From Oculatella sp. LEGE 06141 (GTDB lineage: Bacteria; Cyanobacteriota; Cyanobacteriia; Elainellales; Elainellaceae), in NCBI RefSeq assembly GCF_015207605.1, contig NZ_JADEWO010000029.1:22309-86308 (forward strand): a stretch of 64,000 bases of DNA, written 5' to 3'. Both the position numbers and the translations under genes were made by a program. This document shows, piece by piece, positions 37,528 through 45,440 of the stretch (positions within the stretch are counted from its first letter, which is position 1; the number at the start of each line of letters is the position of its first letter). The notes beneath the pieces are model-generated. The model was not told the origin of the DNA. It ran no database searches and saw only the letters and a list, made by a program, of their open reading frames with translations.

Positions 37528-40293
37528 CTACAAACTTGTCACCATCAACTGCTGCTGGTTTAGGTAGAAGTAGTGCCCCCGTTTTACCATAAGCTGCTCG
37601 TGGGTACCGCTTTCGACGAGGATGCCGTGATCGAGTACCAGGATCAGGTCGGCGTGGCGCACGGTGGAGAGGCGGTGGGCAATGATCAGGGTGGTGCGGT
37701 TTTGCAGAATTTTGTTCAGGTTTGTCTGGATGATGCGCTCGGACTCAGCATCCAGATGGCTGGTGGCTTCATCCAGGATCAGCAGACGAGGATTGCCTAA
37801 TAGAGCACGGGCGATCGCCAACCGTTGCCGCTGCCCACCGGATAACATGCCGCCGCCTTCGCCGATCTGGGTTTCATAAGCCATCGGCAGGTCTTTGATA
37901 AAGGTGTGTGCTCCCGCCAGTTGAGCCGCTTCAATCACCTCTTCCAGGCTGGCTTCTGGAAACCCAAGACTAATGTTCTCACGGATGGTGCCTCCGAACA
38001 GAAACGTGTCCTGGTCTACTACACCGATCTGCCGCCGTAGCGATCGCAGAGAGAGGGCAGTGACATCGTAGCCATCAATCAAAATTTTGCCTTCAGTGGG
38101 AGGATAGAGACCCAGTAACAGCTTGGAGATGGTGGTTTTACCGGAACCACTGCGCCCGACCAGGGCAACCATTTGTCCTGGCTCAACTTCAAAATTAACG
38201 GCTTCCAGCGTATTCTTATCGCTATTGGGATGGTAACGGAAGGTCACCTGATCAAATTGAATGTGTCCCTGAATTGGGGGTAATGACTGTCGTGCCTGTC
38301 GTTGCAGATCTTCTTCTGGTTCTGCATCAATCACGTCATTGATCCGTTCAATCGCAATAATCACTTCTTGTAATTGGTTCCACAACACTGTTAAGCGTTG
38401 AAATGGATTAATCACATTACCCATCAACATGTTGAAGGCAACCAGTTGACCAATGGTCAATTCATTTTGAATTACCAGCCACGCACCAAACCAGAGCAAT
38501 GTTGTGGTGACAACCATTTCGATCGCTGCACTCCCAATTTGTAGAGAGTTGCCAATTACCTGGCCAGAAAATAGCTTTCGCACAGACTTACCAAACAAAT
38601 CTTCCCAGTGCCAGCGGACAGTCTGTTCCACTGCCATTGATTTGACACTGCGAATACCTGTAAGAGACTGAATTAAATATCCGGTTTCTTCGTTGTAAGC
38701 ATTGAAGATTTCTCGCGAAATGCGTTGAAGAAATGGAGTGGCAATTAGCGCCAGCAGGATGAAGGGGGGCACAATCACCAGCGTCAGCAGTGCCATCTTC
38801 CAGCTATACCAGAACATCAGTCCCAGGTAAACAAACACCGTCAGCAGATCTAGCAAAATTGAGAGTGCTTCTCCGGTGAGAAATCGCTGAATTTTTTGGT
38901 TCTCCTGAATGCGGGAGATGATGTCGCCCACATAGCGAGATTCAAAAAACTGGAGGGGGAGGCGGAACGTGTGGCTGATGAAACCGACGACCAGTGCCAG
39001 ATCAATTCGATTGGCAGTGTGATCCAGCAGGTATTGCCGCAGCCCCATCATGGCAACTCGAAATACACCAAATACCAGTAACCCCAAGCCAACAGCGGTC
39101 AGGGTCAGGTTGCTGCGCTGCACCACCACCCGATCCAGTAGCAGTTGGGTCAGCAGGGGTGTTACCAACCCAAACACCTGAATCAACAGGGAAGTGATAA
39201 ACACTTCAAATAAAACCAGACGGTGGGGTTTGATCAGTTCAAAGAACTGCCAGAAGGGTCGGCTGGCTTCTTCCGCCTGTTTCAACAGAGCCGTGGGTTG
39301 CAGCAACAGGGTGTAGCCATTCCAGCCCGCTTTGAAGTCCCGGTAGCTGAGCGATCGCTGCCCAATGGCTGGGTCGCCCACAATCACGCGATCGTGGCTC
39401 ACCTCAAACACCACAATGTAGTGTTTGCCTTCCCAATGAACAATGGCTGGGAGGGTTTGCTGTGCTAGCTTATCCAGACTGGCTTTTACTGGGCGGGTGC
39501 TGAAGCCAATACTTTCGGCGGCGACTGCCAACCCGCGCAGAGATGCGCCATTGCGATCTACGTTGGCAATATCCCTTAACCGATTGAGGTTAAACCGCTT
39601 GTCCCAGTAGCGCCCGACCATGACCAGACAGGCAGCTCCACAGTCGGAAGCACTCTGCTGTTCAAAAAAGGGATAGCGGCGGGTGACTCGTTGCCACAGA
39701 TGCCCGACCTGTAAAGTGGGACTGGGGAAATAAGCTTTGCGGATGGGCTTGCGGCTGTGGGGATGGATTGCCATCGGTGCAAAATTGGAAGACGACGATT
39801 GCTCAGGTGCTGCCACCTGCACTGCCACCGACTCCGGCAGAATTTCAGCCTTTTGCACCATCTGCTCCTGTTCCATTGCCCGCTGACGCAGGCGATCGCG
39901 AAGTTGGGGATGGTTCTTCATCAGCGATCGCACCAGGGTGTCTGGTACAAATCCCAACCGTGAATTGAGGGAAGCCCTTGCTGCACAGGGTTGCCCCGTA
40001 ATATCCGAAAACAGCGTTATCTCCCCAAAGCTTTTGCCTGCCTCCAGGGTTTGGAGCAAATTGTTAGAATTATCAATCAATCGGACTTTACCTGCCAGCA
40101 CCAGATAAAGACCAGGAGGGGTATCCACTGAATGCCAGAACACTTTTCCGGCAGAAGGTTGCAGAATTTTAACCTCTTTCCAAAAGCTGGTGAGGTTCAA
40201 ACCTGACAATGGCTCCCCCAATAACTCTGTCAGGGCATTGACCAGCAAGGGATCTGGGAATTGCCCAGGCATAGAAGATGGGAATTGTGACAT
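37528..40293 (-). CDS. Peptidase-containing ABC exporter (PCAT) with N-terminal cyclic-nucleotide-binding domain
   Basis: 921 aa, HetC/SunT-like. Order: cyclic-nucleotide-binding-like domain (about 35-145, GKVFWHSVDTPPGLYLVLAGK, KSFGEITLFS); C39 peptidase (about 205-340) with catalytic Cys in QQSASDCGAACL, His in GKHYIVV and Asp in VGDPA; six membrane helices (about 355-650); ATPase with GRSGSGKT, LSGGQRQRLAIARALL, LILDEATSHLD. It should cleave the double-glycine leaders of the precursors at 42730-43582 and export the cores. ATG 40293 (MSQFPSS) is preferred over the TTG at 40305. It starts 21 bases after the HTH gene. The CNB domain may gate transport by ligand (inference). Confidence 0.95.
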   Translation of the reverse strand: MSQFPSSMPGQFPDPLLVNALTELLGEPLSGLNLTSFWKEVKILQPSAGKVFWHSVDTPPGLYLVLAGKVRLIDNSNNLLQTLEAGKSFGEITLFSDITGQPCAARASLNSRLGFVPDTLVRSLMKNHPQLRDRLRQRAMEQEQMVQKAEILPESVAVQVAAPEQSSSSNFAPMAIHPHSRKPIRKAYFPSPTLQVGHLWQRVTRRYPFFEQQSASDCGAACLVMVGRYWDKRFNLNRLRDIANVDRNGASLRGLAVAAESIGFSTRPVKASLDKLAQQTLPAIVHWEGKHYIVVFEVSHDRVIVGDPAIGQRSLSYRDFKAGWNGYTLLLQPTALLKQAEEASRPFWQFFELIKPHRLVLFEVFITSLLIQVFGLVTPLLTQLLLDRVVVQRSNLTLTAVGLGLLVFGVFRVAMMGLRQYLLDHTANRIDLALVVGFISHTFRLPLQFFESRYVGDIISRIQENQKIQRFLTGEALSILLDLLTVFVYLGLMFWYSWKMALLTLVIVPPFILLALIATPFLQRISREIFNAYNEETGYLIQSLTGIRSVKSMAVEQTVRWHWEDLFGKSVRKLFSGQVIGNSLQIGSAAIEMVVTTTLLWFGAWLVIQNELTIGQLVAFNMLMGNVINPFQRLTVLWNQLQEVIIAIERINDVIDAEPEEDLQRQARQSLPPIQGHIQFDQVTFRYHPNSDKNTLEAVNFEVEPGQMVALVGRSGSGKTTISKLLLGLYPPTEGKILIDGYDVTALSLRSLRRQIGVVDQDTFLFGGTIRENISLGFPEASLEEVIEAAQLAGAHTFIKDLPMAYETQIGEGGGMLSGGQRQRLAIARALLGNPRLLILDEATSHLDAESERIIQTNLNKILQNRTTLIIAHRLSTVRHADLILVLDHGILVESGTHEQLMVKRGHYFYLNQQQLMVTSL

Positions 40294-40314
40294 GGCTGCA
40301 TCCAATAGAAGGGA

Positions 40315-40878
40315 CTAGCGTCTGCTTTGGATCAGATTCAGCGACCACAGAAAATTTGGGTTGGGCACCGCTTGCAAGTCGCGAATTGTAATCGTAGAAC
40401 CTGCTGCCGCAGTGTCTGAAGGTTGATTTGAGAGGTTACTGCTCCTGGGGTTGGAGAGCCCCATCTGTTTCAGCAACCGATGGATGTGGCGATCGCTGAC
40501 TTCAAGACCAAATTCCTTTGCCATGTGCTTACTCAACCACGGAGCCGTCCAGCGGCGAAAGGGATAGCCGTACTCTTTTGGATTGGATTGCACCAGTTCA
40601 GCCAGACGATGCAGATACTCTGGGGTCACTTTCTTTGGGCGACCCATTGGACGGGAATCCCACAGATGAGCCTGTCCGCTCTGGGCAACATGGATCCAGT
40701 AGCGGGCTGTCTCCGCTGAACACTTCAATGACTCGCAGATTTCTGTCTGAGATTTCCCGGCGTCTGCCAGAAGCATAATCTCAATCCGACGGCGATACTC
40801 CAGGCGCAAATCTGATTGCAACCGTTTCAGCAGTAACTTACTTTGAAATTCCGTCAAGTATAGCCCCTGATTTTCCAC
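40315..40878 (-). CDS. HTH protein resembling the DNA-binding half of IS630 transposases
   Basis: 187 aa. LQSDLRLEYRRRIEIMLLAD and KSQTEICESLKCSAETARYW form a first HTH, GRPKKVTPEYLHRLAELV a linker, and the winged helix is YPFRRWTAPWLSKHMAKEFG with DRHIHRLLKQMGLS. These match the N-terminal half of IS630 transposases, but the catalytic DDE half is absent and is replaced by a ~40-residue tail unlike transposase. GTG start at 40878 with AGGAGGAG ten bases upstream. It is first in the operon with the C39 ABC transporter and HlyD, so it is likely a domesticated DNA-binding regulator rather than a transposase fragment (inference). Confidence 0.8.
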   Translation of the reverse strand: MENQGLYLTEFQSKLLLKRLQSDLRLEYRRRIEIMLLADAGKSQTEICESLKCSAETARYWIHVAQSGQAHLWDSRPMGRPKKVTPEYLHRLAELVQSNPKEYGYPFRRWTAPWLSKHMAKEFGLEVSDRHIHRLLKQMGLSNPRSSNLSNQPSDTAAAGSTITIRDLQAVPNPNFLWSLNLIQSRR

Positions 40879-40899
40879 GACAATCTACTCCTCCTGGTA

Positions 40900-42729
40900 T
40901 CATGAGCTATGAAAAAAGTTGGGAACGCGCCTCCACTCGATTCGGGTAAGCCTGTCACTATCAGGCAAACAGAAGATTGCAGCCCATCAGTCTATAGACT
41001 TATAGGCAACTTCCTCGATTCGGCAGCGGGGGTTGAATTAGGAATTGGCAGTAAACCAATGCGTTAAGCCAATTAATTTATTGGTTGAGTTTGATGGATT
41101 TACCTTCGTTGAATCTAATCATGGATTGAATGGGAATAGAGGTAAGAAATTTCCAATCTTCATTCCGAAAGTGTTAAATGTCCTTGAAGAGCAGAGTCAA
41201 TAAAAAGAGGTAAATTGTAGGGAACGCATTGATAGCGGCTGTCATAGTTTCTCCAGATAAACTTCGGGCTTTGAGTAAGCAAAGTTTAAGAAAATAAATT
41301 CGAAAGCCATGCCATGCGATCCAAATTCTTTAAACAATCTGAAATAAAAGTTACTAGAAACTTGATGATAATAAATTAATTCCCTCCTAAGAGTTGGTTA
41401 AATGCAAATTAAGTTTTAGAAATAGTGTTAACAAACAGGCTGAAACGTTGATTTTTCCAATTGTTTGGAATACAAAAAGAAACAGTGAAGCCAAATTGAC
41501 ATGCACTTATTTAGGAGCATTCTATAAATTTTTCATGAAGAATCAAAAGTTTAATCTGACCGAGCGCGTGTCATTTTCTACAGAGAAAAAGAAAATCTCT
41601 GATGCTCCATCATAGCCACAGGGCTTGACAAGTATGCATGATGCTTATAATCCAGAGGAAGTTGGTGATGTTCTGGACGTGGGGATAGCTTTCCAGAGAT
41701 TGCTGCTAGAAGTAGGGTTCAGATACCCTGATCCACATGTCTAGAACACGACCGCCTATGTTGCAGCTCCAATTTTTAAGAAGTGGGGAAGGTGCCAAAT
41801 TCTTATATTTAGAATATCTAATCAAGCTAATCAATTATTTTGATGTGTCTTGTGAATTGCTTTTCAAATAAAAACTTATCCATCGTAAAGGAAGCATTTG
41901 CACAGGAGGCAGGGAAACACACTCGGAAGAGAAAACATTAAAAAACAAAAGACATAATCTCTTTAGTTTTGTCTCCCAGAAAGATCAGGCGATCGCCCTA
42001 ACGCACCACTCTCAGCATTTCCTCTCGCGAAACCCCACCACAGGCTTTCCCCATCGCCTTAACCATTGCAGAGACTTTTGGTTGTCAGGATAAGCCTTGT
42101 AGGGAAAGAGTAACATGGTGTGCAGTAATTCCCAAATACTGCGGCTCTGGAAGATCATTGAGTCACTTCAACGAATTTCAACGAGACATTGGGCTTCTAG
42201 GTACAGCCATTTTCAGTTGCATTCACCACGCCTTAAACTCCACACCCCACACCCATCTTGGCGAGACTGTGGCTGACTCGATTGAGAACTGCTGTTAGTC
42301 CAAGATTATCTCGTGCAACGACCAGTCCATTCCCCTGACATAACTCCATTCTTTAAGTCCGGATACTAGGTGCCCAGGGCTTGATTCCTGTACATCAAAC
42401 TTCAGTAGCCTACTTCAGGACACTAGAAAAGACACAAATACTTGACCTATGGCGTTAATTTGAAAGAAATCACTTTTGTACTCATCAGACAACTCAACTT
42501 TTGATTCTTTCAGCAATCATCCGTAGTCAGTGAAATCCCCTTGGAGCAAGTCTTCTTGCCAAGTTTGAGTTCCCTAAGCTAACCAGACAAAACTGACTGA
42601 TTTAAGGATCTAGAATTCAAATCAAAAAGATTGACCGAGTTTACTTTTCTCCCGATACTGAGGTGCAGAGTTGAGCAACTCTTTGCTTAATTCGTTTCCA
42701 AATCCATTCCCTTGAAGGAGAAAGCAACA
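40900..42729. other. 1.8-kb AT-rich intergenic region between export and precursor arms
   Basis: Divergent promoter region of the cluster. No convincing gene: a 73-codon frame at 41394 lacks a ribosome site and has no recognisable domain. A MITE lies at 42203-42295. The composition is visibly AT-richer (especially 41220-41950) than the neighbouring genes. A decayed insertion or an unrecognised RNA cannot be excluded. Confidence 0.5.
42203..42295 (+). mobile_element. MITE-like element, ACAGC family, copy 2
   Basis: 93-bp element almost identical to 10996-11081 apart from a 7-base insertion (repeated CACACCC) in the middle. Ends: ACAGCCATTTTCA at left and, on the other strand, ACAGCAGTTCTCA at right. 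It lies 435 bases upstream of the first precursor gene. Confidence 0.75.
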
Positions 42730-42963
42730 ATGGCTTACATCACTATTTCTGATTTGCGTCCTGCTGGTGCCGATCTGTTCATGGATTCTGAGAACTTCCT
42801 GAGCGAACTGTCTGATGGTGAACTGAGCGTCTACGGTGGTGCAACTCCCACCATTGTTCCCGCATCTGCGGCTGCTTGCTTCAAGATCTCCCTAGGTGTA
42901 ACGGCTGTTACTGCGGCGGCTGGTGCGGCTGTCGGTGGATTCATCGGCTGGCTGTCTCGCTAA
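42730..42963 (+). CDS. Double-glycine leader peptide precursor 1 (Cys-containing core)
   Basis: 77 aa. Leader 1-37: MAYITISDLRPAGADLF, then ENFLSELSDGEL and GG at 36-37, the C39-peptidase cleavage site. The 40-residue core starts ATPTIVPASAAACFKIS and is hydrophobic, ending GGFIGWLSR. It has four Thr, three Ser and a single Cys. ATG 42730 with AAGGAGAAAG just upstream is chosen over an upstream TTG. It is probably the substrate of the C39 exporter and of the kinase/HopA1 pair downstream; core modification is inferred. Confidence 0.88.
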   Translation: MAYITISDLRPAGADLFMDSENFLSELSDGELSVYGGATPTIVPASAAACFKISLGVTAVTAAAGAAVGGFIGWLSR

Positions 42964-43022
42964 GTTTCATCTAACCAATAGATACTCAATGTTCTAGTTT
43001 TTGAAAGTTTGGAGTGCAAACT

Positions 43023-43253
43023 ATGGCATCTATTCTGATCAACGATTTACGTCCTGCTGGCAGCGATCTGCTGCTAGATCAGGAGAGCTTCCTGTCCGAT
43101 CTGTCTGATGAACTGACAGGTGATATCAGCGGGGGACTTGCGTTTACGGTTGTAATCAGCCCTGCAAGTGCCCAGGTTGGTGCTGCTGCTGTGTCTGCAT
43201 TTGTAGCAAGCGTTGGTGCAAGCTACCTCGTTGTGAAGAACTGGGGTAGATAA
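43023..43253 (+). CDS. Double-glycine leader peptide precursor 2 (Cys-free core)
   Basis: 76 aa. Leader 1-38: MASILINDLRPAGSDLL, QESFLSDLSDELTGD, GG at 37-38. Core of 38 residues starts LAFTVVISPASAQVG and ends YLVVKNWGR: five Ser, one Thr, no Cys. GGAG eight bases before ATG 43023; an in-frame GTG at 43014 is a less likely start. Its leader is almost the same as that of precursor 3, pointing to recent duplication with core divergence. Confidence 0.88.
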   Translation: MASILINDLRPAGSDLLLDQESFLSDLSDELTGDISGGLAFTVVISPASAQVGAAAVSAFVASVGASYLVVKNWGR

Positions 43254-43281
43254 GCTGCTCTTTACCGTTACTGTGATCAAC

Positions 43282-43316
43282 GCTTGAGACAGGAGGGACG
43301 TCTCGCTGTCTCAAGC
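43282..43316 (+). terminator. Hairpin between precursor genes 2 and 3 (attenuator candidate)
   Basis: Perfect 11-bp arms GCTTGAGACAG (43282-43292) and CTGTCTCAAGC (43306-43316), loop of 13 bases, followed by only a short T stretch. A partial terminator or RNA-stability hairpin. Confidence 0.6.
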
Positions 43317-43351
43317 CTGTTTCCCCCTTGCATTTTGGAGGATAAGTCATT

Positions 43352-43582
43352 ATGGCATCTATTTTAGTTAAGGACTTACGTCCTGCTGGATCTGATTTGC
43401 TGGTCGACCAGGAAAGCTTCCTGTCCGATCTGTCTGATGAACTGACGGGTGATATCAACGGAGGACTGACCTTTCTGACTCCGGCAAGTCCTGCAACCCC
43501 ACAAATCGGCGCAGCAGCAGCCTCTGCGGCCGTTGGTAGTGCGGTACTGTCCTACAATGTGGTCAAGAACTGGGGTAGATAA
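43352..43582 (+). CDS. Double-glycine leader peptide precursor 3 (Cys-free core)
   Basis: 76 aa. Leader 1-38 matches precursor 2 (MASILVKDLRPAGSDLL, FLSDLSDELTGD, GG). The 38-residue core begins LTFLTPASPATPQIG and ends YNVVKNWGR: four Ser, three Thr, no Cys. GGAGGAT precedes ATG 43352. It is bracketed by two hairpins (43282-43316 and 43605-43644). Confidence 0.88.
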   Translation: MASILVKDLRPAGSDLLVDQESFLSDLSDELTGDINGGLTFLTPASPATPQIGAAAASAAVGSAVLSYNVVKNWGR

Positions 43583-43604
43583 ACCCTGACCACCTATCTG
43601 AGGA

Positions 43605-43644
43605 GGGCTTGAGAGAGCAAATCCGCAAGGCTCAAGCCCTTTTC
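43605..43644 (+). terminator. Intrinsic terminator after precursor 3
   Basis: GGGCTTGAG (43605-43613) pairs with CTCAAGCCC (43631-43639), directly followed by TTTTC. A plausible rho-independent terminator that would reduce transcription into the modification genes. Confidence 0.65.
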
Positions 43645-43687
43645 TGGGAACAAGCATTCAAGTCGCTGTTGTTGATAGAGGGCAACT

Positions 43688-43879
43688 ATGAATCGGAATT
43701 TCTTGAATCAATTAGGGGACCAGGCTGCTGTAGTCGGTGCATTGGCAGTCCTGACATTTATTCTGAGTGCGTTGATTGCGTTTTTTATTGTCAGAGACTT
43801 TAAGGGGAAGCCAAATTCTGCAACACCTTCCGTTCAACAACAAAGCCAGCAAGAGCAGGGCGATCGCCCCAGGCTTTAA
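43688..43879 (+). CDS. Small single-pass membrane protein in the peptide cluster
   Basis: 63 aa. One membrane helix (about 14-36, VVGALAVLTFILSALIAFFIV) followed by a basic RDFKGK and a Gln-rich tail. No leader GG motif, so it is not a precursor of the same class. GAGGG lies seven bases before the ATG. It sits between the precursors and the kinase. It might be an immunity or assembly protein, a guess from size and place alone. Confidence 0.6.
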   Translation: MNRNFLNQLGDQAAVVGALAVLTFILSALIAFFIVRDFKGKPNSATPSVQQQSQQEQGDRPRL

Positions 43880-43976
43880 CCGAATTAGCTGACAAACCTC
43901 TGAAACCTTGATTCTGACCTTTGTCAACCAAGCTAGGGAAGGGGTAATTGCAATTTATGAACTGGAGGTTAGGAAT

Positions 43977-45155
43977 ATGTCATTTCTACTAAGTTCGCAG
44001 AATGTAATTAAGTACTTGAATCAACATGGATTTGATCTGGATTTAGATCCCAGTTCAATTGAAATTGAGCAAAAGTTTGCTAAGAATTTTAATTTACTGC
44101 TGACGTTGCCGGATGATCGTAAGTTGTTGGTTAAGCAAGAACCGCTCAAACTGGATGGACAGGCCGTAGGGGAGTTTTTGCAAGAGTGGCGGGTGCAGCA
44201 ATTTATCCAGCAGTTCCCTGAGCTACACCGCTTTAAGCCTTCGTTCCCGGAGTTACTGCATTTCAATCCGGACAATGCCATTGTCGTTTTCAACTACCTT
44301 CTGGACTATTGTGATCTGGCAGATTTTTATACCAAGCAAAATTGGTTTCCAGTGGAAATTGCGATAGCGATCGGTCAGTTCATTGGACAGATCCACGCAT
44401 CGACCTATCACCGGGCTGAATACCAAAAGTTCCTGGCTCCCAACCTGGCAGAGCAGATTGCCAACCATCAAATTCATTTGGCGCAAGGGTTAGAGCGGAT
44501 CGGTCCAGAGGTATTTAGTGAATTTCCGGTGGAAGCGCTCAAGTTCTTTTCCCTGTATCAACGGTACGATAGCCTGGGACGGGCGATCGCGGAACTCTCT
44601 ACTGCTGTTCAACTCTGCTGTTTAACCCACAATGATCTGCGTCCCAATAATATTTTGCTCCACCAGGATTGGGAGACCTTAGCGATCGCACCGGAACAGC
44701 CCAGTTTCCTGCGGATTATTGATTGGGAACGGGGAGCATGGGGTGATCCTGCCCTGGATATGGGTTTGATGATTGCCAGCTATTTGCAAACCTGGTTAAA
44801 CAGTCTGGTTATCAGTTCTTCCTTTGATATTCAAGAATCCCTTCGTCTGGCAATGACACCGCTGGAGCAACTGCAACCTTCTATCACTGCCCTATTCAAA
44901 GGATATTTCAGCCAGTTTCCAGAAATTTTGGATCACCGTCCTGATTTTGTTAAACGCACGGTTCAATTCGCTGGTCTGGGGTTGATTCGGCAAATTAACG
45001 CCATGATTCAATATCAAAAATCCTTTGGCAACATGGGAGTCTGTATGCTCCAGGTTGCTAAGTCACTCCTCTGTCGTCCAGAGGCGTCGATCGCGACAGT
45101 CTTTGGCGTCTCAGAATCTACATTGATTGCTTTAGTAAGTTCCGCTCAAGCTTAG
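43977..45155 (+). CDS. APH-like kinase, candidate peptide Ser/Thr kinase (class V lanthipeptide LanK-like)
   Basis: 392 aa with the aminoglycoside-phosphotransferase fold. Catalytic loop THNDLRPNNILL (HxDxxxxN) and metal-binding IIDWERGAWGDPALDMG (D.E..G.P..D) are intact, so it should be an active kinase. Alone it could phosphorylate any small molecule; beside leader peptides and a HopA1-like gene it matches the kinase of class V lanthipeptide (LxmK-type) and thioamitide (TvaC-type) clusters. There it phosphorylates core Ser/Thr before elimination. ATG 43977 (MSFLLSS) with GGAGGTTAGG upstream is chosen over an earlier frame at 43908. Confidence 0.82.
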   Translation: MSFLLSSQNVIKYLNQHGFDLDLDPSSIEIEQKFAKNFNLLLTLPDDRKLLVKQEPLKLDGQAVGEFLQEWRVQQFIQQFPELHRFKPSFPELLHFNPDNAIVVFNYLLDYCDLADFYTKQNWFPVEIAIAIGQFIGQIHASTYHRAEYQKFLAPNLAEQIANHQIHLAQGLERIGPEVFSEFPVEALKFFSLYQRYDSLGRAIAELSTAVQLCCLTHNDLRPNNILLHQDWETLAIAPEQPSFLRIIDWERGAWGDPALDMGLMIASYLQTWLNSLVISSSFDIQESLRLAMTPLEQLQPSITALFKGYFSQFPEILDHRPDFVKRTVQFAGLGLIRQINAMIQYQKSFGNMGVCMLQVAKSLLCRPEASIATVFGVSESTLIALVSSAQA

Positions 45156-45188
45156 GATCACGGATCAAATCAATGCCGCGTATTGTAC

Positions 45189-45243
45189 GGGCGGGTTTTA
45201 AAGTCAAATCAGTATCCCATGAAGCACTCAAGCAAACCCGCCC
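45189..45243. repeat. Intergenic hairpin repeat (GGGCGGGTTT)
   Basis: Perfect 10-bp inverted repeat GGGCGGGTTT (45189-45198) / AAACCCGCCC (45234-45243), with 35 bases between arms and the flanking TA partly paired. It lies between the kinase and HopA1 genes. It may be a dispersed cyanobacterial repeat or a processing/terminator structure. Confidence 0.55.
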
Positions 45244-45295
45244 CTATCCGATGCTCGAATTGATTTAATTCCCATTCCTTAACAAGCCATAAATT

Positions 45296-45375
45296 ACAGC
45301 GATTTTCACTTGATTAAACCGCACGACTCCTCATTCCCCATCTTCACGGTGGTTTATTCGTCCGAAAACGGCTGT
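45296..45375 (+). mobile_element. MITE-like element, ACAGC family, divergent copy 4
   Basis: 80 bp with the same kind of ends (ACAGCGATTTTCA at left; GAAAACGGCTGT at right) and a shared CCCCATCTT block, but otherwise diverged from copies 1-3. It lies between the kinase and HopA1 genes. Confidence 0.5.
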
Positions 45376-45440
45376 ACCACCCACATTTGAGCGTATCTGA
45401 ATTGTTCTCTGCCCACATTCAGTGACAATTTTCTACCCCT

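Noticed and set aside
40315..40878. Simple IS630 transposase fragment
   Set aside because: Clean start and strong ribosome site, no frameshift, operon position and a non-transposase tail argue for a retained gene; listed as CDS instead.
41394..41615. 73-codon frame in the AT-rich gap
   Set aside because: No ribosome site, no domain and no leader GG motif; chance frame in AT-rich DNA is more likely.
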